A DNA stretch of 64,000 nt, from contig OX638333.1 in the NCBI GenBank assembly GCA_951812895.1, forward strand, positions 3,886,001 through 3,950,000, read 5' to 3'. Source of the DNA: an uncultured Roseovarius sp. (GTDB lineage: Bacteria; Pseudomonadota; Alphaproteobacteria; Rhodobacterales; Rhodobacteraceae). Below are positions 27,056 to 35,573 of this stretch, in pieces (position 1 is the first letter of the stretch; each line of letters starts with the position of its first letter). Below the pieces are notes generated by a model. The model was not told where the DNA came from and did not search any database. It was given only the letters and a program-made list of their open reading frames with translations. A program made the translations under genes and the position numbers.

Positions 27056-27616
27056 ATGGAAGGTTTCACCATTATAGATGGCGTCGTAGCATTGATCATC
27101 GTGCTTTCGGCGCTTTTGGCCTATTCCCGCGGCTTTGTACGTGAAGGGCTGGCAATCGCCGGCTGGATCGTGGCGGGCGTTGTGGCCTATATCCTTGCAC
27201 CGCAGGTCGAACCGCTGGTCAAGGAAATCCCTTATGTTTCCAGCATCATCGGCGACAACTGTGAGCTGGCAATGATTGTTGCCTTCGCAGCCCTGTTCGC
27301 GGTGGCGCTGATTGTGGCGTCACTGATCACCCCGCTTTTTTCCTCGCTTGTTCAGCGCTCAGCGCTTGGTGGGCTGGACCAGGGTTTGGGCTTCCTGTTC
27401 GGCGTCGCGCGTGGTGTTCTGTTGGTGGCCATCGCCTATTTTGTCTATGAAACTGTTGTGACCTCGCAGAACATCCAGATCATTGATGACAGCCGCTCTG
27501 CCCGTGTATTCGCTCGCCTCACTGATCGGGTAGAGGATGGCAACCCCGAACAGGCGCTCGGCTGGATCACGACCCGCTACGAAGCGCTGATTGGAACTTG
27601 CGAAAGCGCCACCTGA
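27056..27616 (+). CDS. cvpA: CvpA family membrane protein
   Basis: A 186-residue protein with about four membrane helices, beginning with FTIIDGVVALIIVLSALLAY and SRGFVREGLAIAGWIVAG, the CvpA signature. In E. coli cvpA is needed for colicin V production and lies in front of purF; here purF also follows, though 685 bp downstream beyond an AraC/SDR deletion scar. Its role is probably in envelope homeostasis. It is 29 nt behind radA. Confidence 0.9.
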   Translation: MEGFTIIDGVVALIIVLSALLAYSRGFVREGLAIAGWIVAGVVAYILAPQVEPLVKEIPYVSSIIGDNCELAMIVAFAALFAVALIVASLITPLFSSLVQRSALGGLDQGLGFLFGVARGVLLVAIAYFVYETVVTSQNIQIIDDSRSARVFARLTDRVEDGNPEQALGWITTRYEALIGTCESAT

Positions 27617-27697
27617 TCTAAGGCACCAGATTGACATCTATCTGGACTACAAAAATGTCCAGCGTGTCTCGTCTGGCGTCAGGTTTACTACGTGATT

Positions 27698-28048
27698 TCA
27701 AGGCACGTTATGCATTAGCCGTGCCATATCAGTGCGTGGAGAATTGCCAAACTTGCGCGCATATTCGCGGCTGAATTGCGTCGGGCTTTCATATCCAACT
27801 GCAAAGGCTGCACTTGATACAGCCTGACCATCTTCGGACAATATTCTGCGCGCTTCCATCAGCCGCAAATCCTTTTGATACTGCAAAGGCGTGGTGGCGG
27901 TCACCGCTTTGAAATGCGCGTGAAAGGATGAAGAGCTCATTCCCGCAACTTGCGCCAGATCGGGTATGTTCATGGGTATGCTCGGATCTTTTAGCGCAAA
28001 CGCGTCGGAACCAGAACTTGTGGCCAATGTGATATATGAAAGTGTCAC
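27698..28048 (-). pseudogene. Truncated AraC-family regulator (DNA-binding domain only)
   Basis: The frame ends with an intact AraC double helix-turn-helix: [40 protein letters not shown] and [20 protein letters not shown]. Homology begins only at about 27975; the first 25 codons (28048-27975) are antisense to an SDR gene remnant and are not AraC-like. The N-terminal sensor domain of the CmrA-type family is therefore missing. Full members are about 300 residues. The DNA-binding part could still be expressed, but regulation would be lost. The missing part is explained by a deletion; see findings. Confidence 0.75.
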
Positions 28049-28169
28049 CGACGGCTCTGACCGCCTCCGCTACCGCGCCGGAGCGGACGCAGAGACTTTG
28101 CTCGATGCCCGCAAAGCACAAGACGACACCAGCTTTATCGGCGGGTTAAAGGAACAGATGGCAGGGTAA
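27990..28169 (+). pseudogene. C-terminal remnant of a short-chain dehydrogenase
   Basis: The + strand from about 27990 reads [20 protein letters not shown] then [20 protein letters not shown] and a TAA at 28167-28169, which is the typical last 60 residues of SDRs of the group often paired with AraC regulators. The Rossmann GxxxGxG and YxxxK parts are missing. Sequence just before 27990 belongs to the AraC remnant on the other strand. The fragment cannot be functional. Confidence 0.7.
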
Positions 28170-28301
28170 CTCGTGGGCCACTTAACAGTGCATCTGTTCA
28201 CAATCCGGCACGGTGGCCTGTTAATTGTCATCGAATCGTGACATGGGCCGCTCAACCCCTTAAGAGGGGTATAACAGTCGTCTGGTATTCGGAGCTGCCC
28301 C

Positions 28302-29765
28302 TTGTCCAGAAACATGCCCCCTGCGCACCCTTTTGATGATGATAAGCTACGTGAAGAGTGCGGGATATTCGGGGTCATAGGCGTCGCTGACGCGGCAAAT
28401 TTTGTGGCACTTGGCCTGCATGCGCTTCAGCATCGCGGACAAGAGGCCGGCGGCATCGTGGTGCATGACCCGGAACAAGGCTTTAACTCTGCCCGCCGCT
28501 TTGGCTATGTCCGCGACAACTTTACCCGTCAAAGCCTGATGGAAACTCTGCCCGGACCGCTGGCAATCGGCCATGTCCGCTATTCAACCGCGGGTGGCAA
28601 AACTCCGGTGATCAGGGACGTTCAGCCGTTTTTTGGTGAATTTGCCATGGGCGGTGCGGCGATTGCCCATAACGGCAACATCACCAATGCAGATGCCCTG
28701 CGCCGGGAATTGATCGAACGCGGGTCGATCTTTCAGTCCAATTCAGACAGTGAATGCATCATCCACCTGATGGCACGTTCGCTCCAGCGTACGATCCCCG
28801 AACGTATGGAAGACGCGCTGCGCCGTGTTGAAGGCGCATTTTCCGTGGTTGCGATGACCCGGACCAAGTTGATCGGTGTACGTGACCCTCTGGGTGTGCG
28901 GCCCCTCGTCCTTGGACAGGTCGGCGAAGGTTGGGTGCTCAGCTCAGAAACCTGCGCGCTGGACATCATCGGCGCCGCCTATGTACGCGAGATTGAACCG
29001 GGTGAGATGGTTGTCATCACCGAACGCGGTGTCGAAAGCCACTATCCCTTCCGTCCACAGAAATCCCGCTTCTGCATTTTCGAGCATGTTTATTTCTCGC
29101 GCCCTGATTCAATCATCGGTGGCCAGTCTGTTTATGAAACCCGCCGTCAGATCGGGATTGAACTGGCCAAGGAATCACCGGTTGATGCAGACCTCGTCTG
29201 CCCGGTCCCTGACAGCGGGACACCTGCGGCCATCGGTTTCAGCCACGAATCGGGCATCCCCTATGCTATGGGGATCATCCGAAATCAGTATATGGGCCGC
29301 ACATTTATCGAACCCACCGAACAGATCCGCAATATGGGCGTCCGGCTCAAACTGAACGTCAATCGCGCGTTGATCGAAGGTAAGCGTGTTATCCTGGTCG
29401 ATGACAGCGTGGTGCGCGGCACGACCTCACGCAAGATCAAGGAAATGATCCTTGATGCCGGCGCTGCCGAAGTGCATTTCCGCATCGCGTCTCCGCCCAC
29501 CGCCTGGCCCTGTTTTTACGGGGTGGACACGCCTAATCGCGAAAAACTGCTGGCGGCAACCATGTCCGAAGAAGAGATGCGCGAACATCTTGCCGTGGAC
29601 AGTCTCAAATTCATCTCTCTCGACGGCCTATACCGCGCAGTCGGCGAAGCACAGGGACGAAATCCCAACGCTCCGCAATACTGCGATGCCTGTTTCTCCG
29701 GTGAATATCCGGTTGAACCGTCTGACCAGATCGAAAAAGGGTTCGAACTTAAGGCAGCTGAATAG
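28302..29765 (+). CDS. purF: Amidophosphoribosyltransferase
   Basis: A 487-residue enzyme making phosphoribosylamine from PRPP and glutamine, the first step of purine synthesis. The glutaminase domain begins at the catalytic Cys in LREECGIFGVIGVADAANFV (Cys20, so a 19-residue propeptide is removed), and the PRTase domain has GKRVILVDDSVVRGTTSRKI. Cysteines in SRFCIFEH, WPCFYGVDTP and YCDACFSGEYP match the Bacillus-type [4Fe-4S] ligand set, so it is probably the Fe-S form. The TTG start at 28302 has CGGAG 7 nt upstream; ATG at 28314 is the alternative. Confidence 0.96.
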   Translation: MSRNMPPAHPFDDDKLREECGIFGVIGVADAANFVALGLHALQHRGQEAGGIVVHDPEQGFNSARRFGYVRDNFTRQSLMETLPGPLAIGHVRYSTAGGKTPVIRDVQPFFGEFAMGGAAIAHNGNITNADALRRELIERGSIFQSNSDSECIIHLMARSLQRTIPERMEDALRRVEGAFSVVAMTRTKLIGVRDPLGVRPLVLGQVGEGWVLSSETCALDIIGAAYVREIEPGEMVVITERGVESHYPFRPQKSRFCIFEHVYFSRPDSIIGGQSVYETRRQIGIELAKESPVDADLVCPVPDSGTPAAIGFSHESGIPYAMGIIRNQYMGRTFIEPTEQIRNMGVRLKLNVNRALIEGKRVILVDDSVVRGTTSRKIKEMILDAGAAEVHFRIASPPTAWPCFYGVDTPNREKLLAATMSEEEMREHLAVDSLKFISLDGLYRAVGEAQGRNPNAPQYCDACFSGEYPVEPSDQIEKGFELKAAE

Positions 29766-29852
29766 GTTTTCCTGATCTACCATCGAGACTACAGATAGTT
29801 AGTGCGCTAAATCAAAAGATGGAAACCCATTACTTTCCGCCCAATCGGTTAT

Positions 29853-30335
29853 TTAATCAAAATGAACGTCAAGGCGCTCAGACGGACCAATGCCAAATTT
29901 TCGCAACTGCGATAAACATTCTTCAATTCGTTCTTCGTTCTGCAGTGAAATTCGAAAAACAATTAATCTCTCGGTACTTTTACGCCCCGCCATCTCAATC
30001 AATTCTAACTCACTGTTTTTCTCGGCAAATTCTATCTGAGCAACTGTAAAAACTGCTTCCTTTGATTTCATGTTTACTTTCTCAACAAATTGCAACGCGT
30101 CTTGGCCAATGCCGCCAACGGCGATTTTCCGAGCGGTTTCATCGATTGCCAAATAATCTCCGGTGATTGCGGACGTGTAAAAATGGCCTACTTCGAAACC
30201 CGATTCTGCCAATTTCTTGCGGACAGATGTTGAACGTCGTTGTTTTTTTATGAAAAAGATCAGCGCAAACAAAATGCCGCAGCCAACGATTGCCGCAAAA
30301 ATCAATTCGCCCATTGTACTAATCATAATCAACAA
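29853..30335 (-). CDS. Membrane-anchored hypothetical protein
   Basis: About 155-160 residues: one N-terminal membrane helix (ELIFAAIVGCGILFALIFFI) followed by KKQRRS and a soluble domain of about 120 residues rich in beta strands (GHFYTSAITGDYLAIDETAR, ERLIVFRISLQNEERIEECL). No family recognised. The stretch has lower GC and rarer codons than its neighbours, a possible sign of transfer. Three in-frame ATGs lie close together (30335, 30326, 30314) and the true start is unclear. It converges with purF and is divergent from the genes at 30550. Confidence 0.6.
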   Translation of the reverse strand: MLIMISTMGELIFAAIVGCGILFALIFFIKKQRRSTSVRKKLAESGFEVGHFYTSAITGDYLAIDETARKIAVGGIGQDALQFVEKVNMKSKEAVFTVAQIEFAEKNSELELIEMAGRKSTERLIVFRISLQNEERIEECLSQLRKFGIGPSERLDVHFD

Positions 30336-30549
30336 TATTCGCGCGAATTACAGTTGAGCAAGGTATTTTAGTTTACCACAGAAGATAGGTTTTTAGTTTT
30401 TGATCAGCGCGTCGAGACGTTTTTTTCCCACTGGTACGATCTCACCGGCACAAATCCGCGACCTTTTGGCCCTTTGTTAACTTTCCTCTTTCGCGCGCGC
30501 ATCAACATCGATATGCGCGCGCTCTGTTCTAATACGGACCTTCAATCTT

Positions 30550-30849
30550 ATGGCTCAGCCCGCTGAAATTTCCGTGGAGACCCGCGACGCGGCAACATTG
30601 CTTGGTGCAATGCCCGATCACGGCCTCGTTCTAGTTGGGACTTTCCTCAAACAGGGAGGGCCCGAGGCTTTGGTACGTGAGCCATTGGGCAAAATACGTA
30701 GCGTAGCACTGGGGGATACGATTTGCGGCTACACCGTCGTCGCCATCGAAGACGGCGCGCTGTATATTGCCCAGCTTAGCCGGGTGCGTAAACTAACCGT
30801 ACCGGGGCTTGACGGGCATTACGCCGCCACTCATTCTCTGGCGCCATGA
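30550..30849 (+). CDS. Small protein resembling PilP/GspC-type periplasmic domain
   Basis: A 99-residue protein whose pattern, LVLVGTFLKQGGPEALVREP followed by LGKIRSVALGDTICGYTVVA and DGALYIAQLSRVRKLTVPG, is like the homology region of PilP/GspC (a small beta fold). It lacks a membrane helix or signal peptide, so a true secretion role is doubtful. It overlaps the DUF1284 gene by 4 nt (30846-30849), suggesting joint translation. Confidence 0.6.
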   Translation: MAQPAEISVETRDAATLLGAMPDHGLVLVGTFLKQGGPEALVREPLGKIRSVALGDTICGYTVVAIEDGALYIAQLSRVRKLTVPGLDGHYAATHSLAP

Positions 30850-31271
30850 CCGCGATCAAATACCGCCCTCATCATTTTTTGTGCTCCCTGGGATTTCAGG
30901 GCAAAGGGTATTCTGACGGTTTCACAGCAAACATGTCTCAAATCGTAGACGACACGCTGCGCTCTCCCGGCGGAGACGAAACAGAGATCGAAGTTGTCGG
31001 TCATACGGATGACATTTGCGCCCCCTGCCCCAAACGACGCGGCGCATTGTGTGAAGAACAAGATAAGATCGCCGCGCTCGACGCCCGCCACGCCCGTGCT
31101 CTTGGTCTGTTTGTTGGCACCCAAATAAGCTGGGCCGAAGCCAAACGCCGAATGGTCAAACGGGTCCCGCCGGGGTCATTAACAACGCTTTGCAGCGGTT
31201 GTCAGTGGTTAGAGCTGGGCTATTGCGAACTGGCGCTGAATGAGCTGCATAGTACTGCAATTCAAGATTAA
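30846..31271 (+). CDS. DUF1284 family protein
   Basis: A 141-residue protein beginning IKYRPHHFLCSLGFQGKGYS, the DUF1284 signature, with further cysteines in DDICAPCPKRRGALCEEQD and TTLCSGCQWLELGYCELAL. The seven or so conserved cysteines suggest an iron-sulfur or zinc site. Function unknown. It is co-translated with the PilP-like gene upstream. Confidence 0.8.
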   Translation: MTAIKYRPHHFLCSLGFQGKGYSDGFTANMSQIVDDTLRSPGGDETEIEVVGHTDDICAPCPKRRGALCEEQDKIAALDARHARALGLFVGTQISWAEAKRRMVKRVPPGSLTTLCSGCQWLELGYCELALNELHSTAIQD

Positions 31272-31392
31272 GTAGGCAATTTACGGCGATTCATTTGCAT
31301 CCAAGTTGCGCATTGCCCTTTAGATTCCGCGCTAGGCTGCGCTCGGAGGACCTTTAAGGTCAACGTGACGCTGCCAAAGGGTCCACCAATAG

Positions 31393-31423
31393 AAAAACGC
31401 CGCTCCCAATGGGAAGCGGCGTT
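31393..31423 (-). terminator. Rho-independent terminator of bioY
   Basis: On the minus strand, AACGCCGCT-(T)-CCC pairs with GGG-AGCGGCGTT around ATT and is followed directly by TTTTTC. The stem has 12 bp with one bulged base and lies 26 nt after the bioY stop codon. Confidence 0.85.
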
Positions 31424-31449
31424 CTCAAATCCTCGATGGATAGACAGGA

Positions 31450-32049
31450 TCAGCCTTTGCGGGCTTCCAGAGCTTTCCAGCCGCCCCAGACAACCATCGC
31501 CGCAATCACGGCCTTCACGGCATCGCCAAGCAGGAACGGGCTGACCCAGTAGGTCCAGATCACATCGGCAGAGGATCCAACCCATTTGCCGGTTGCGCCA
31601 AACATCTCGGCTACAGCCATCGGCCATGCAACGCCTGGAATGTACAGCAGCGCCGAAATCACGATACCGGCCAAGGCCGTCGTCACCACACCGCGTGCCA
31701 GACCTTTTTCAACAGCCAGCCCAGCCAGATAGGCCACACCGACGAAACCGAACAGGAACCCTGCTGTCGGGCCAATCAGCGCCGGGGCAGAGCCGCCATT
31801 TGCGAAAACCGGCAGTCCCATCGCGCCTTCGGCCAGATAGGCGATCAGTGTCAGCGCCCCAAGGCGAGAGCCGAATGTCAGGCCAACAATCAGGATGGCC
31901 AATGTCTGCATGGTCAATGGCACAGGATAGAACGGCACGCTCACCTGCGCCGCCAGTGCGATGAACAAAGAGCCGCCGAGAACCAGCGCCGCTTTTTTCA
32001 AAAAAGTGTCAGAGCCTATGATGGCTTTGCTCAGAACAGTATCACGCAT
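31450..32049 (-). CDS. bioY: Biotin transporter BioY
   Basis: About 199 residues and six membrane helices: the S component of a biotin ECF transporter that can also work alone. Signature segments are FIALAAQVSVPFYPVPLTMQ, TLAILIVGLTFGSRLGALTL, EGAMGLPVFANGGSAPALIG and GPTAGFLFGFVGVAYLAG. The frame is open up to 32106, but the ATG at 32049, with GGGGGACG upstream, gives the usual BioY length. No bioM/bioN genes adjoin. A BioR-like site overlaps the promoter region, and BirA in this genome lacks a repressor domain. Confidence 0.95.
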   Translation of the reverse strand: MRDTVLSKAIIGSDTFLKKAALVLGGSLFIALAAQVSVPFYPVPLTMQTLAILIVGLTFGSRLGALTLIAYLAEGAMGLPVFANGGSAPALIGPTAGFLFGFVGVAYLAGLAVEKGLARGVVTTALAGIVISALLYIPGVAWPMAVAEMFGATGKWVGSSADVIWTYWVSPFLLGDAVKAVIAAMVVWGGWKALEARKG

Positions 32050-32064
32050 GGTTTTGCGTCCCCC

Positions 32065-32074
32065 TAATGGATAA
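32065..32074 (-). promoter_or_regulatory. BioR-like operator upstream of bioY
   Basis: TTATCCATTA on the minus strand, 16 bp before the bioY ATG, matches 8 of 10 positions of the alphaproteobacterial BioR box TTATMKATAA. The position is that of a repressor site. Two mismatches leave doubt. Confidence 0.35.
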
Positions 32075-32130
32075 GTTTGCCAGACTTTTTCGCTGCACCA
32101 CAGCAAAAGTCAAGCGATTGCTCTTGATTT

Positions 32131-32811
32131 ATGAACCAACTGATGGGATTTGCCGCACCCATGACCGACAAGAATGATATGAAAATCGCCCTGATCACCG
32201 GTGCCTCACGTGGGCTGGGCGCCGCATTGGCTGAAACACTGGCCAAAACCCATCACATTGTCGCGGTGGCTCGCACGGTCGGTGCCCTGGAAGAGCTTGA
32301 TGACCGTATTCAGGCGGCAGGCGGTCAATCCACGTTGGCACCTATGGATATCACCAATGTCGATGCCATGGCCCAGCTATGTCGCTCAATCCACGATCGT
32401 TGGGGCAAGATCGACATCTGGGCACATACAGCAGTCCATGCAGCGCCCCTTACGCCCGCAGGGCATCTCGATACCAAGGACTGGGACAAATCCGTCGCCA
32501 CCAACGTGACGGCAACCGGGCGCTTGATCCCCTTTATCGCGCCCCTGTTAGGGGAAACAGGCACCGCCCTCTTTTTCAATGACCCGCGCGCGGGCGAGAA
32601 GTTCTTTGGTGCGTATGGCGCCAGCAAATCCGCCCAGATTGCCTTGGCGCAAAGCTGGCAGGCGGAAACCATTACTATCGGCCCACAGGTGCATATCCTT
32701 ACGCCCGAGCCGATGCCCACCGCCACCCGCGCCCGCTTTTTCCCGGGCGAAGATCGTGCAGGTTTAACCGAACCGAAAGTCGAGGCCAAGCGCCTGCTTA
32801 CAAGCCTATAA
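32131..32811 (+). CDS. Short-chain dehydrogenase/reductase
   Basis: An SDR of up to 226 residues: [20 protein letters not shown] (NAD(P)-binding TGxxxGxG), [19 protein letters not shown] and a [15 protein letters not shown] motif containing the catalytic Y-x3-K. The usual Ser upstream of the Tyr reads [17 protein letters not shown], so the catalytic Ser appears replaced, and activity as a classical SDR is uncertain. Several in-frame ATGs (32131, 32143, 32161, 32179) make the start uncertain; the last is closest to the fold start. Substrate unknown. surE follows on the same strand. Confidence 0.8.
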   Translation: MNQLMGFAAPMTDKNDMKIALITGASRGLGAALAETLAKTHHIVAVARTVGALEELDDRIQAAGGQSTLAPMDITNVDAMAQLCRSIHDRWGKIDIWAHTAVHAAPLTPAGHLDTKDWDKSVATNVTATGRLIPFIAPLLGETGTALFFNDPRAGEKFFGAYGASKSAQIALAQSWQAETITIGPQVHILTPEPMPTATRARFFPGEDRAGLTEPKVEAKRLLTSL

Positions 32812-32894
32812 GGGCACCTCAGGTTCAACTCTGCTTGCCCCAAACGCATCACCCCGCTACACAAACGCAAAGGGCAGATCACAGGGGCAGGCCA

Positions 32895-33677
32895 TTGCGC
32901 ATTCTCATCACCAATGACGACGGGATCAGCGCGCCTGGACTGGCCGTTATGCATGACATCGCGACCGAACTGGCGGGCCCCACGGGCGAGGTCTGGACAG
33001 TTGCCCCTGCCTTTGAACAATCCGGCGTCGGGCATTGTATTTCCTATACCTCCCCGATGATGATCACCCAGATGGGCGAACGCCGATATGCCGCCCAGGG
33101 TTCACCGGCAGATTGCGTTCTGGCCGCAGTTCACGACGTGATGAAGGATATTCCCCCCGATCTGGTGCTTTCCGGCGTGAACCGGGGCAATAACTCTGCC
33201 GAAAACGCGGTCTATTCCGGCACCGTGGGCGCGGCCATGGAAGCCGCCCTTCAGGGAGTACCCGCCATCGCCCTGTCGCAATATTACGGCCCGGCCAATC
33301 GCGACCTGCCAGATCAGTGGGAGGCAGCTCGTGTTCACGGCCTCTCAACCTTGCGCAAGCTGCTCGACAAGGGTGTCTGGACCAAGGACGATTACGGGAT
33401 TTTCTACAACATCAACTTCCCGCCGGTGCCCGCCGCCGATGTCAAAGGCATGCGCGCCGCGCGCCAGGGTTTTCGCCGCGATATGGGGTTTGGGGTGCAA
33501 CCGCATATGTCCCCCTCTGGTCGCCGCTTCCTGTGGATCACCGGCGCGCCACAACAGCAACCCACATCGCCCGGCTCTGATGCCGATGTGAACCTGAACG
33601 GCTATATCTCTGTTACTCCGATGCGCGCAGACCTGACCGCCCATGACGCACTGGAGGCTCTGAAAGCCATCGAATGA
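32895..33677 (+). CDS. surE: 5'/3'-nucleotidase SurE
   Basis: A 260-residue survival protein that dephosphorylates nucleoside monophosphates. It starts [16 protein letters not shown] (written with TTG at 32895, preceded by AGGGGCAGG), the metal-binding NDDG motif, followed by [54 protein letters not shown] and [18 protein letters not shown]. The longer open frame from 32835 adds an unrelated basic leader and is not preferred. It overlaps pcm by 4 nt, the usual surE-pcm-nlpD order. Confidence 0.95.
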   Translation: MRILITNDDGISAPGLAVMHDIATELAGPTGEVWTVAPAFEQSGVGHCISYTSPMMITQMGERRYAAQGSPADCVLAAVHDVMKDIPPDLVLSGVNRGNNSAENAVYSGTVGAAMEAALQGVPAIALSQYYGPANRDLPDQWEAARVHGLSTLRKLLDKGVWTKDDYGIFYNINFPPVPAADVKGMRAARQGFRRDMGFGVQPHMSPSGRRFLWITGAPQQQPTSPGSDADVNLNGYISVTPMRADLTAHDALEALKAIE

Positions 33678-34330
33678 CCGAAAACGCCGACGATATCGCC
33701 GAACGCAAAATGCAGTTCCTGTTCGCGCTGCGCTCTCGCGGTGTCACAAATACGCGCGTGTTGGAAGCGATGGAAAAGGTCGATCGGGGCCGCTTTGTCC
33801 GCGGCCATTTTGCCGCGCGCGCTTACGAGGATATGCCCCTGCCCATCGCCTGTGGCCAAACCATTTCGCAACCCTCTGTCGTTGGGCTGATGACCCAGGC
33901 ACTTGATACCTCACCTCGGGACAAGGTGCTCGAGGTTGGAACCGGCTCGGGTTATCAGGCGGCGATCCTCAGCCATCTGGCGCGCCGGGTTTACACAGTG
34001 GACCGCCACCGCCGGTTGGTGTCAGAGGCCAGCACGATTTTCCGCGAGCTCGACCTCACCAATATCACCACGCAGCTTTCCGATGGCAGCTTTGGTTTGC
34101 CCGATCAGGCACCTTTTGACCGGATTCTTGTCACCGCCGCCGCAGAAGACGCCCCGGGGCCGCTCTTGGCGCAGCTTAAAATCGGGGGTATCATGGTGTT
34201 GCCGGTTGGACAGTCCGACGCCGTGCAAAGCCTGATCCGTGTAACCCGGTCCGAGACAGGTTTTGATTACGAAGAGCTGCTGCCGGTTCGTTTTGTCCCA
34301 CTTCTTGAAGGGCTGGGACGTGACGTATGA
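33674..34330 (+). CDS. pcm: Protein-L-isoaspartate O-methyltransferase
   Basis: A 218-residue SAM-dependent enzyme that repairs isoaspartyl residues in damaged proteins. Motifs: [20 protein letters not shown], the SAM-binding [20 protein letters not shown], and [18 protein letters not shown]. The ATG overlaps the surE stop (ATGA, 33674-33677) and nlpD follows after 43 nt. The three genes form a stationary-phase survival operon as in other proteobacteria. Confidence 0.95.
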   Translation: MTENADDIAERKMQFLFALRSRGVTNTRVLEAMEKVDRGRFVRGHFAARAYEDMPLPIACGQTISQPSVVGLMTQALDTSPRDKVLEVGTGSGYQAAILSHLARRVYTVDRHRRLVSEASTIFRELDLTNITTQLSDGSFGLPDQAPFDRILVTAAAEDAPGPLLAQLKIGGIMVLPVGQSDAVQSLIRVTRSETGFDYEELLPVRFVPLLEGLGRDV

Positions 34331-34373
34331 CAAAGATTTTTTGATTAAGGCCCCGGTCAACAAGGGGTAAATT

Positions 34374-35558
34374 ATGAGGAACCAAATCGAGATGCGCCAT
34401 CTCCCACGCCCTGCATTGGCCCTAGCTGGCTCCGCGCTGATCCTGCTCGGCGCCTGCAGCCAACCGCTCGATTTCGACCTGCGCGGCGCCTTTGGCGATG
34501 CCCCCAGCACCGCTGATGCGGCCCGCAATGCAACCGCCAAACGGCCTGAGCCGGACAGCCGCGGTATTATCTCATATCCAAACTACCAGGTCGCTGTTGC
34601 CCGGCGCGGCGATACGCTAAACACGCTTGCCACGCGGATTGGCGCCGATGTGAACGCCCTGTCCGCCTATAACGGCATCGAACCCTCCGACAACCTTCGA
34701 AAGGGTGAAATCATCGCCCTGCCCTCACGCGTCGCAGAGCCTGAAGGCGGGCCAATTCGTCCCGGTGGCGTTGATATCACCGCACTTGCCGGGACCGCCA
34801 TTGACGAAGCAGATGCCGCCCAGATCGAGACCACCACGCTTGATCCCACACCCGCACGACCCACAGCCAGAAAGGCGCAATCTGGAATAGAACCTGTACG
34901 GCACAAGGTTGAACGGGGCGAGACCGCCTATTCCATCGCGCGCCTCTACAAGGTTTCGATCCGTAGCCTGGCAGAGTGGAATGGGTTGGGCAGTGATTTT
35001 GCGGTACGCGAAGGACAGTTCCTGTTGATCCCCGTGGTCCTGCCACAAAGCTCAGACAACAGCGACGCTATATTGCCGGGGGATGGCTCTCCAACACCCG
35101 AGCCACCAAGCGCCTCAACCCCGTTGCCTGAGGACGACACAACTGCCGCATCTGAAACGATTACAGAAACCGTAGCACCTGATCTCAGCCAGCCGGAAAC
35201 CAGCAGCAGTGCGCGGATGGGGTATCCGGTCAAAGGCGACATAATTCGTGAGTATTCTAAGGGTAAGAATGACGGAATCGACATCGCTGCTGCCCCCGGC
35301 ACACCCATTCGTGCTGCCGCAGATGGCACTGTTGCTGCAATCACCGAAGATACCAATGGCGCACCGATTATCGTTCTCAAGCACGATGGCAATCTGCTTA
35401 CGGTCTATTCCAATGTCGGCGGTGTCACTGTGACAAAGGGAGACCGTGTAAAGCGCGGTGCCAAGCTGGCTGAGATTCGCAAAACGGGCACCGCGGCGGT
35501 TCATTTCGAAGTGCGTGATGGCTTTGACAGTGTTGATCCGCTGCCTTACCTCAACTAG
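34374..35558 (+). CDS. nlpD: NlpD/LppB-type lipoprotein with LysM repeats and LytM domain
   Basis: A 394-residue lipoprotein: lipobox in LAGSALILLGACSQPLD, LysM 1 near residue 70 (VARRGDTLNTLATRIGADVN), LysM 2 near 180 (VERGETAYSIARLYKVSIRS) and a C-terminal M23/LytM domain (MGYPVKGDIIREYSKGKNDG, GIDIAAAPGTPIRAAADGTV, GTAAVHFEVRDGFDSVDPLP). The metal-ligand His/Asp residues of active LytM enzymes are largely missing (GIDI lacks the preceding His; the HxH reads VHFE), as in NlpD and EnvC, which activate amidases for daughter-cell separation rather than cleave peptidoglycan. A low-complexity Thr/Pro/Glu linker separates the parts. Confidence 0.93.
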   Translation: MRNQIEMRHLPRPALALAGSALILLGACSQPLDFDLRGAFGDAPSTADAARNATAKRPEPDSRGIISYPNYQVAVARRGDTLNTLATRIGADVNALSAYNGIEPSDNLRKGEIIALPSRVAEPEGGPIRPGGVDITALAGTAIDEADAAQIETTTLDPTPARPTARKAQSGIEPVRHKVERGETAYSIARLYKVSIRSLAEWNGLGSDFAVREGQFLLIPVVLPQSSDNSDAILPGDGSPTPEPPSASTPLPEDDTTAASETITETVAPDLSQPETSSSARMGYPVKGDIIREYSKGKNDGIDIAAAPGTPIRAAADGTVAAITEDTNGAPIIVLKHDGNLLTVYSNVGGVTVTKGDRVKRGAKLAEIRKTGTAAVHFEVRDGFDSVDPLPYLN

Positions 35559-35573
35559 ACGCCGGATCTTCTG

